Assembly (NCBI GenBank): GCA_016208615.1
Contig: JACQXS010000028.1
Coordinates: 1-41,418, forward strand
Length of the DNA: 41,418 nt
Direction of reading: 5' to 3'
Origin: Candidatus Stahliibacteriota bacterium
Lineage (GTDB): Bacteria; Hydrothermota; UBA3073; JACQXS01
Under the pieces are notes generated by a model. The model was not told the origin of the DNA and ran no database searches. It was given only the letters and a program-made list of their open reading frames with translations. Shown here in pieces: positions 35,938-41,418 of the stretch; positions within the stretch are counted from its first letter, which is position 1, and every line of letters starts with the position of its first letter. Made by a program: the position numbers and the translations under genes.

Positions 35938-37110
35938 GCGTTTGCATAATGTTATCATCCTGTTAGCTATTAAATTAGCCGCCTCCAGATGACTAAACTC
36001 CTTAATCGCTAACCCCATTTTATACCTCAACTTCTTATCTTCAATTAGCCCTTTAATCCGCTCCGCCAATACAGATGGAGTTAAATCTTTCTCCAATATC
36101 ACCACCGCCGCACCCTTCTTTTCTAATATTCTTGCATTTACTAATTGATGACCTCCCGCAGCGTATGGATAAGGAATAAGAATAGCAGGTAACCCGACAG
36201 CCGCAAGCTCTCCTATAGTTAAAGCACCCGCCCTCGCTACTACAATATCTGCATTCCCATACGCACTACCCATATCTTCAATAAACCCCGCCCTCCATAC
36301 ATTCGGTGTTCGGTTATCGGTGTTCAGTATTCGGTTGGGATTTGGGATTTGGGATTTGGGATTCTCTCCTTTGGGATTCTCTCCTTTGGGATTTGGGATT
36401 TGGGATTTGGAATTTTGCCCTCCGTCCCCTGTCTCTCCTGTCTGCCAGATAAACCGATATTCAGGCATATAAGAAATAGCTTCCTTAACTACTTCATTTA
36501 TCCTACGAGCTCCCCTTGAACCTCCAAAGACAAGAATAGTAGGCTTTTGGCTCTCCAACCCAAAATCTCTAATACTTTTATTAGCTTTCCTAATCCCCTT
36601 TCTCACAGGAAAACCAGAGACCTTTACTTTTAGGGCAGGTAAGTCGGCTTTCGCATCCTCAAAAGCAATCCATACTTCGTGTACAAATCGGGATAAAATT
36701 TTAGTCGTGAGCCCAGGTATTGAATCTACTTCGGTTATTATAGTCGGTAATCCCGCAAGTGCAGCCATAAACACTATACTAAATGACCCAAATCCACCCG
36801 TTCCAATAACACCATCCGGACGCTCCTTTAATAACAATAATATAGATTGAAAAAATGAGAGACATAAGAATACAGGAAATTTCAACTTCTCATTCCTACT
36901 CTTACCAAGTAGTGCCTTTTGACAAGTTAGTTTAAGCGTATATCTATCTTTCCCCGCCGTTTGGAGTTTATCCCGCAGAATGCGGGACTCCATACCAAAT
37001 TTGGACCCCACTATTATCACTTCTACACCTTGTGCTTCAAGCTCTTCTGCTATTGCAAGGCCAGGAAAAATATGTCCCCCTGTACCACCCGTTGAGATAA
37101 TTATCTTCAT
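35932..37110 (-). CDS. murG: MurG: lipid II-forming GlcNAc transferase with inserts
   Basis: Adds GlcNAc to lipid I at the inner membrane face. From the ATG at 37110: G-loop STGGTGGHIFPG (GT-B N-domain), VIGTGGFGS, SIPGLTTK, second G-loop FGGSRGARRIN, ARAGALTIGEL and PYPYAAGGHQ. Relative to the family it has about 30 extra residues between WQTGETGD and WRAGFIEDM, rich in PNPKGEN and KSQIPNP and encoded by the array at 36303-36416, and a GC hairpin near residues 32-40 (ESRILRDKL). The start at 37110 is preferred because family members begin at this Met; the longer frame from 37149 is partly repeat-encoded. The core motifs are intact. Confidence 0.92.
   Translation of the reverse strand: MKIIISTGGTGGHIFPGLAIAEELEAQGVEVIIVGSKFGMESRILRDKLQTAGKDRYTLKLTCQKALLGKSRNEKLKFPVFLCLSFFQSILLLLKERPDGVIGTGGFGSFSIVFMAALAGLPTIITEVDSIPGLTTKILSRFVHEVWIAFEDAKADLPALKVKVSGFPVRKGIRKANKSIRDFGLESQKPTILVFGGSRGARRINEVVKEAISYMPEYRFIWQTGETGDGGQNSKSQIPNPKGENPKGENPKSQIPNPNRILNTDNRTPNVWRAGFIEDMGSAYGNADIVVARAGALTIGELAAVGLPAILIPYPYAAGGHQLVNARILEKKGAAVVILEKDLTPSVLAERIKGLIEDKKLRYKMGLAIKEFSHLEAANLIANRMITLCKRR
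36303..36416. repeat. In-frame repeat insert in murG
   Basis: Heptamer-phased mosaic: TCGGTGT, TCGGTTA, TCGGTGT, TCAGTAT, TCGGTTG, then GGATTTG three times, two 15-nt units GGGATTCTCTCCTTT, and again GGATTTG-type units. It is inside the coding sequence and codes for the Asn/Pro/Lys-rich insert. Confidence 0.88.
36964..36991. repeat. GC hairpin inside the murG N-domain
   Basis: TCCCGCA-GAA-TGCGGGA (36971-36987), flanked by GGAG and CTCC, which pair as an outer stem. It encodes part of ESRILRDKL, a few residues longer than the same loop in other MurG proteins. Similar in type to the hairpin in the ABC ATPase gene. Confidence 0.5.
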
Positions 37111-37143
37111 TTTTTGTCTGCTTCTCTTTTTTGACTTTTTAGC

Positions 37144-37280
37144 TTTCATCTCTCATCTTACATCTCTCATCTTACATCTCTCATCTTACATCTCTCATCT
37201 TACATCTCTCATCTTACATCTCTCATCTCTCATCTTTCATCTCTCATCTTACATCTCTCATCTTACATCTCTCATCTTAC
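37144..37280. repeat. Heptamer array between murG and ftsW
   Basis: About nineteen 7-nt units, mainly an alternation of CATCTCT and CATCTTA (14-nt pair) with a few CATCTTT. It carries the ftsW stop (37258) and the non-homologous N-terminal codons of the long murG frame. Confidence 0.93.
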
Positions 37281-38319
37281 TTATATTCAGCAATATCCCT
37301 ACCCCAATAATACTTGCCAAAAGATTAGACCCACCAAATGAGATAAAGGGTAATGGTAAGCCCGTAGTCGGCAGTACTCCACAGACTACTCCTATATGAA
37401 AGCAAGCAGAAACAAAAATCCCTATACTTATTCCACAGGCAAGTAAAAAACCAAACTGGTCTGCACTACGCACACCTACCTTTATGCCTTTCATTAACAA
37501 CAATAGAAATAAAAATGCTACAACAGAACATCCTATAAACCCAAACTCCTCTCCAATGACTGAAAATATGAAATCCGTATGCGGCTCAGGTAGGAATAAC
37601 AATTTACCTTGCCCCGACCCCAACCCTTTACCAAATATACCACCACATCCCAAGCCATATATTGATTGCTGTAACTGGTAACCTTCTTGTGACCCTAATC
37701 CCGCAATCCGCATTTTAGCATACGGAACTTGACTGATAAAAAATCCAATAGCACCTGCAACTGATGCAACAAGCACACTTAAATGCCATACTTTGGCACC
37801 TCCTAAAAATAATAATGCAAATGAAGTAAGACAAAGCACTGATAAGGCACCAAATGATGGCTCTAACCCAATTAAAAAGAAGATAACTGATAAGGGTATC
37901 AGCACTGGTAAAAGCCCATGCTTAAAATTTTGCAGCTTTTCCCTTGATATAAAGTCAGCCATAAATATTATTACCGCTATTCTGGCAAACTCGGATGGCT
38001 GAATTGAAATACCACCAAATCTAATCCACCGCCTTACTCCATGAATAGATGAGCCGAGAACAAGTACCGCAATTAGTAATACAGCAGAAGCAGCCATAAA
38101 AAAGTAAGACCATTTGCCCAATTTATGATAATCTGTCTTTATCATCACTATCAGCAAAATTATACCTATTCCTAATGGTATAAGTTGCTTGCGTAAGAAA
38201 AATGTGCTACTATCTTTTGCTCTTAATGATGCAAAAGCTGAACTCGAATAAACCATCAAGATGCCCACAGCTACAAGAATAAAAGTGATAAATAGTATAG
38301 TCTTATCTACATTTTTCAT
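37258..38319 (-). CDS. ftsW: FtsW: SEDS-family peptidoglycan polymerase
   Basis: Multi-pass (about ten helices) division-specific glycosyltransferase. The 353 residues include MVYSSSAF after the first helix, GGISIQPSEFARIAVI, GLEPSFGAL, QQSIYGLGCGGIFGKGLGSGQ (as adjoining blocks), FLPEPHTDFIFSVIGEEFG and TGLPLPFISFGGSN. Position in the dcw cluster supports FtsW over RodA. The last few residues (SKMRDVR) come from the heptamer array. No insert in the core, unlike its neighbours. Confidence 0.94.
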   Translation of the reverse strand: MKNVDKTILFITFILVAVGILMVYSSSAFASLRAKDSSTFFLRKQLIPLGIGIILLIVMIKTDYHKLGKWSYFFMAASAVLLIAVLVLGSSIHGVRRWIRFGGISIQPSEFARIAVIIFMADFISREKLQNFKHGLLPVLIPLSVIFFLIGLEPSFGALSVLCLTSFALLFLGGAKVWHLSVLVASVAGAIGFFISQVPYAKMRIAGLGSQEGYQLQQSIYGLGCGGIFGKGLGSGQGKLLFLPEPHTDFIFSVIGEEFGFIGCSVVAFLFLLLLMKGIKVGVRSADQFGFLLACGISIGIFVSACFHIGVVCGVLPTTGLPLPFISFGGSNLLASIIGVGILLNISKMRDVR

Positions 38320-38406
38320 CTTTCAGCTTCCATCTTTTCTCTTTCAGCTTTCATCTTTCAGCTTCCATCTTTTCTCTTTCAGCTTTCATCTTTCAGCTTT
38401 CATCTT
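38320..38406. repeat. Heptamer array between ftsW and murD
   Basis: 7-nt units CATCTTT, CAGCTTC, CATCTTT, TCTCTTT, CAGCTTT form a 35-nt superunit that repeats about two and a half times. The murD stop (38386) is inside it, and the purine-rich complement (GCTGAAAG) abuts the ftsW ATG at 38319. Confidence 0.9.
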
Positions 38407-39990
38407 TATACTTAACCTATTCACGGCATCCTTAAACTTATTACCCCTATCACTAAAATCCTTAAACCAATCAAAAGAGGCAAACCCGGGTAATAATAAT
38501 ACTTTATCTCCTTCAGAAGCTTCATTGTAAGCAATTACTACTGCCTCATCCATTGAACTCGCAATACTTCTATTTACTTTAACTAATTTATTCAACTCTT
38601 CACTCGTCTCGCCAATTAACACTACATATCTTGCCTTGTTATTTATTGTTTCAACTATTGGAGTTATATCTACATTCTTCTTCTTCCCACCAACTATAAG
38701 TATAACGGGAGTTTTGCAACTATTTAAGGTACTTGCAAAAGCAGCCGGATTAGTGCACATAGAATTATTTACAAACCTAATCCCATTTATCATTCCTACC
38801 TCTTCTAACCGATGCGGCACGCCCTTAAAGGTTCTTAATCCATTAACTATCTGACTATCCGAGAGTTTAAGTATTTTACCAACTACAATACTGGCAAGAT
38901 AATTCTGTAACAGGCAATCCCATTCTATATTAAGTTCTCTTATGCTACATAACTTATTCTCACCATAAAAAATATCCCCTTCTTTTAGCCATACTGTTGC
39001 GGGCTCACTAAGACTAAAAAATAATTTCTGCGACCTCAATTTGGGAATTTGAGATTTGGAATTTGGGTACACGGGTAGCAACAGGTCCCCTGACCTGTTG
39101 TTTGGAATTTGGGATTTGGAATTTGGGATTTGGGATTTGGTTCCTGTACACGGGTAGCAACAGGTCCCCTGACCTGTTGTTTGGGATTTGGGATTTGAGA
39201 TTTGATTTCTAATTGCAGGGTCATCAAAATTAAGAACCGCAAAGTCATCTGGCAATTGATTTGAGAACATCCTAAACTTTAAGTCCCTATATTCAGCAAA
39301 ATCCTTATGCCTATCTAAGTGGTCTGGGGTTATATTTAGTAATACACCTATAAATGGACGAAAAGATTCTATACTCTCAAGCTGAAAAGTGCTAATCTCA
39401 ACTACTAAAGTTTCAGACTTATTTGAACTTACTACTGAAGACATTGGCAATCCCATATTCCCACACGCTATTGCATTTATACCCGATGATTCAAGTAAAT
39501 GTTGGATGAGATAACAAGTAGTAGTTTTACCATTTGTCCCGGTTACTCCAATTATTTGCGGTCTGCGGTCCGCGGTATTCGGTTTACGACAACCAATTAC
39601 CGATAACCGATAACCGAGTTCTATTTCACCTATTACCGGTATACCTCTTTTTTTTGCCTCTCGCACCACAGGATGTTGCATTGAAATACCGGGAGAAATA
39701 ACTATAAGCCCTGCCTCATAGATACGGTCACTATGTTTGCCAAATTCAAAATCGGGATTCGATGGTCGGTTCTCGGTTTGCGATAACCAATTACCACTAA
39801 CCGATAACCGCTTATCTATCTCGCTTACAAATACATTGGCACCCATTTTAACTAATAGTTCCACACAAGCCTTGCCACTCCTACCAAACCCAATAACTGA
39901 AACCCTCTTATCTCTTAGTGTCCCGCTATATTCCCAATTTTCTTCTGTCTTCTGTCTTCCGTTTTCTGTCTTCTGTCTTTTCTCGTTCAT
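38386..39990 (-). CDS. murD: UDP-MurNAc-L-Ala:D-Glu ligase with three repeat inserts
   Basis: Adds D-Glu to UDP-MurNAc-L-Ala. Core motifs are present: VSVIGFGRSG, ISPGI, the ATP site GVTGTNGKTTT, LLNITPDHLDRH, NSMCTNPAAFASTL and LLLPGFASFD. The 534 residues exceed the usual 440-460. The excess is an N-terminal array (NEKRQKTENGRQKTE) and three in-frame inserts: RLSVSGNWLSQTENR, SVIGCRKPNTADRR and about 55 residues rich in KSQIPN. The start at 39990 is set by an ATGA overlap with the ancestral mraY stop. Because the frame is kept through every insert, activity is possible; the inserts fall in loops between core motifs. Confidence 0.92.
   Translation of the reverse strand: MNEKRQKTENGRQKTEENWEYSGTLRDKRVSVIGFGRSGKACVELLVKMGANVFVSEIDKRLSVSGNWLSQTENRPSNPDFEFGKHSDRIYEAGLIVISPGISMQHPVVREAKKRGIPVIGEIELGYRLSVIGCRKPNTADRRPQIIGVTGTNGKTTTCYLIQHLLESSGINAIACGNMGLPMSSVVSSNKSETLVVEISTFQLESIESFRPFIGVLLNITPDHLDRHKDFAEYRDLKFRMFSNQLPDDFAVLNFDDPAIRNQISNPKSQTTGQGTCCYPCTGTKSQIPNSKSQIPNNRSGDLLLPVYPNSKSQIPKLRSQKLFFSLSEPATVWLKEGDIFYGENKLCSIRELNIEWDCLLQNYLASIVVGKILKLSDSQIVNGLRTFKGVPHRLEEVGMINGIRFVNNSMCTNPAAFASTLNSCKTPVILIVGGKKKNVDITPIVETINNKARYVVLIGETSEELNKLVKVNRSIASSMDEAVVIAYNEASEGDKVLLLPGFASFDWFKDFSDRGNKFKDAVNRLSIKMKAER
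39036..39208. repeat. Large in-frame repeat insert in murD, with two identical hairpins
   Basis: TTGGGAT/TTGGAAT-type heptamers flank two copies of an ACGGGTAGCAACAGGTCCCC-containing block, each forming CAACAGGTC-CCCT-GACCTGTTG (39079-39100 and 39158-39179). The copies are 79 nt apart, so they are translated in different frames: TTGQGTCCYPC in one and NNRSGDLLLPVY in the other. Confidence 0.92.
39558..39618. repeat. In-frame repeat insert in murD next to the ATP site
   Basis: Heptamer-phased tract: GCGGTCT, GCGGTCC, GCGGTAT, TCGGTTT, then CCAATTAC and CGATAAC units. It encodes SVIGCRKPNTADRR immediately before the ATP-binding motif IIGVTGTNGKT. Confidence 0.85.
39764..39810. repeat. In-frame repeat insert in the murD N-domain
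   Basis: TCGGTTC, TCGGTTT, then CGATAAC, CAATTAC, CACTAAC, CGATAAC in strict 7-nt steps. Encodes RLSVSGNWLSQTENR between VFVSEIDK and the EFGKHSD segment. Same sequence family as the tracts at 36303 and 39558. Confidence 0.85.
39941..39982. repeat. Heptamer array at the murD N-terminus
   Basis: TCTTCTG units (with TCTTCCG and TTTTCTG variants) in 7-nt register directly inside the start codon; encodes NEKRQKTENGRQKTE. Same unit as the array at 34368-34480 in murC. Confidence 0.85.
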
Positions 39991-40963
39991 CTTATTTTAA
40001 GTGTTGATAAAGCTGCCAGCAAAAACATTATCCCCAGCACCCAAAACCGCACTACTATTTTTTCGCGCGGACAAATACTCCGCCAGCTACTAATAAAAGG
40101 ATTTCCTGCTTTATCATTACCGCCACTGTCCCAATTGCACCTCCCAATGCCAATGCTCCTACATCGCCCATTATTATTTGGGCAGGATGGGCATTATACC
40201 ACAAAAAACCTATCGCACTCCCGGCTATACTTGACAAAAATATGGTCAACTCACCACTACCCGGGACATATAAAATACTTAAATACTCTGCTATTTTAAT
40301 ATTCCCTGTAACATATGAGAGAATAGCAAAAGCCAACGCCACCTCTGCCATTAAGCCAATAGCTAAGCCATCTAATCCATCAGCAAGATTGGTAGAATTA
40401 GAGGCACCAACTATCACTAATAGGACAAATGGAATATAGAACCACCCCAGACAAAGAAATATATTCTTGAAGAAAAGTAATGAAGTATAAGTTTGGAATG
40501 CTGGATTCTTGGGCAATAACAACATATACACGCCCACACACCCACTAATTATCACTTGGTATAAAATTTTAACCCGCGGACGCATTCCTTTACCATTTTT
40601 GATTTTACTTATATCATCAGCTAACCCCACTACCCCGAATCCTATAAAAGAAAGAACACCCACCCAAATCAATGGCTCTATTAAGTCTGCCCATAAAAGA
40701 GTAGAAATTACAGCCGCTCCTATTATCAGCACACCACCCATTGTAGGAATAATGCCTTTCTTCTTTTCCTGACTCGGTATGCCTTTTTCTCTTACACCAG
40801 CAAAAAAACTATGCCCTGAAAAAAATCTAATTAACTTTGGACCAAATATAGCCGAAAGAATTAAAGCTGTTATACCAGCGTATGCAGCTCGCACAGTTAT
40901 ATACCTAAATAGATTAAAACCAGCAACCTCTGTATGCAAATGATATAATAAATAATATAACAT
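39987..40963 (-). pseudogene. mraY: mraY with an internal deletion and frame change
   Basis: Phospho-MurNAc-pentapeptide translocase, which makes lipid I. The first 297 residues are normal (PTMGGVLI; LADDISKIKNGKGM; NSTNLADGLDGLA; MGDVGALALGG) but end in GGVFV-RAKK with a stop at 40055. In another frame the next bases encode EKIVVRFWVLGIMFLLAAL and STLKIR, the genuine MraY C-terminus, stopping at 39987 with an ATGA overlap with murD. The part normally between GGVFV and this end, about 35 residues with the MAPxHHH motif, is absent. Real loss or assembly error at 40064-40072 are both possible. Without HHH the product should be inactive. Confidence 0.8.
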
Positions 40964-40971
40964 ATTATCTT

Positions 40972-41418
40972 TTACATTTGTGGGAAAGGCTTCCCAGCCT
41001 TGATAATCTTCCGCTTATCTAATAACTCCCTTACAGTCACAAGTTTTATCTCCAATTCGCCCGTATTCTTTAATCTTGCCACTTCCTCGTATGAGCCTTT
41101 AGTAAAGCTAAATGCTATAATATAACCTTCTGTATATTTGGCTCTTTTTAAGGCGGACATAAAGTTATCAACTACATTTCTGCCCACATTATCAGATTGC
41201 TTAACCTGAATACCTGCCCTATCGTGATACAGAGTCTTTTCTAAACACCCATCTATGCCCATATCTCCAACTTTACGACGGCTAACGATTGCACCCATTT
41301 CATCCATTACCCAATTCTGGAACTCAAATGGCTTTAGCTTCCTTAAATCATCCTCAGTAGCAGGCAAACCTATAGTTTTATAATGCTCTTCTTTTACAGC
41401 ACCCGCTTTCTTTAACCT
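40972..41418 (-). CDS. DNA methyltransferase/restriction protein, C-terminal Mrr-like nuclease domain (partial)
   Basis: The frame stays open to the window edge (the last codons read RLKKAGAVKEEHYKTIG), so only the C-terminal 149 codons are seen; the TTG at 41367 is not a real start. PFEFQNWVMDEMGA, SRRKVGDMGIDGCL and GIQVKQSDNVGRNVVDNF match the Mrr-type PD-(D/E)XK domain with a D...QxK active site, which occurs at the end of large DNA methyltransferases. The stop is eight bases before the mraY start. A DNA-modification gene in place of murF at the head of the dcw cluster is unusual. Confidence 0.75.
   Translation of the reverse strand, partial: RLKKAGAVKEEHYKTIGLPATEDDLRKLKPFEFQNWVMDEMGAIVSRRKVGDMGIDGCLEKTLYHDRAGIQVKQSDNVGRNVVDNFMSALKRAKYTEGYIIAFSFTKGSYEEVARLKNTGELEIKLVTVRELLDKRKIIKAGKPFPQM

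Noticed and set aside
37144-37280. Possible CRISPR array (regular repeats between murG and ftsW)
   Set aside because: The units are contiguous 7/14-mers without unique spacers and no cas genes are present.

Overview
The window looks like a piece of a draft genome from an uncultivated, anaerobic, Gram-negative-type bacterium. Evidence for an outer membrane: an LptF/LptG permease, a PorV/PorQ-like barrel protein with FlgD-type Ig folds, an OmpA-like protein and a TonB/ExbB/ExbD set. Evidence for anaerobic metabolism: a four-subunit pyruvate:ferredoxin oxidoreductase. Together with the abundant dispersed repeats this resembles candidate division WOR-3 or a neighbouring FCB-type lineage; the placement is an inference from gene content only.

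Layout. 331-7339 (minus): FecE/BtuD-type ABC ATPase, rsmA, lptG, a SagB-like nitroreductase, pyrB, a CtpA-type S41 protease and tmk. 7336-9074 is a small accessory patch: a truncated DNA methylase, a frameshifted PD-(D/E)XK nuclease, an unknown ORF, and hicA/hicB, mostly chained by 4-nt overlaps. 9111-12913 (minus): inositol-phosphate synthase, a trans-sulfuration PLP enzyme and a CoaBC whose decarboxylase domain has lost two catalytic residues. 13180-14918 (plus): a class V aminotransferase and a broken membrane-protein gene. 20931-15070 (minus) is one probable transcription unit: tRNA-Ala(CGC), dnaX, porC, porD, porA, porB, rho. 30467-20989 (minus) is an envelope operon of nine genes: a secreted protein, a PorV-like protein, a large TPR protein, two ExbB/ExbD pairs, a TonB-like protein and an OmpA-like protein, behind a promoter that predicts a nearly leaderless mRNA. 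A lone SAM methyltransferase is divergent (plus). 40963-31680 (minus) is the division/cell-wall (dcw) cluster mraY-murD-ftsW-murG-murC-ftsA-ftsZ, without murB or ftsQ between murC and ftsA and with a DNA-modification gene, not murF, upstream of mraY.

The most unusual content is repetitive. Mosaic arrays with a strict 7-nt (or 3 x 7 = 21-nt) register fill most dcw junctions and also sit in frame inside murD, murG and murC. Within one array the sequence of the heptamer changes while the 7-nt phase is kept. A second class consists of short hairpins around an AGGG/CCCT loop whose arms differ between copies yet stay complementary; one of them occurs twice inside murD and is translated in two different reading frames. 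These repeats also form gene ends, N-terminal extensions and ribosome-binding sites. mraY has lost about 35 codons, including the HHH motif, with a frame change. Whether these lesions are biological or assembly errors cannot be settled from the sequence alone.
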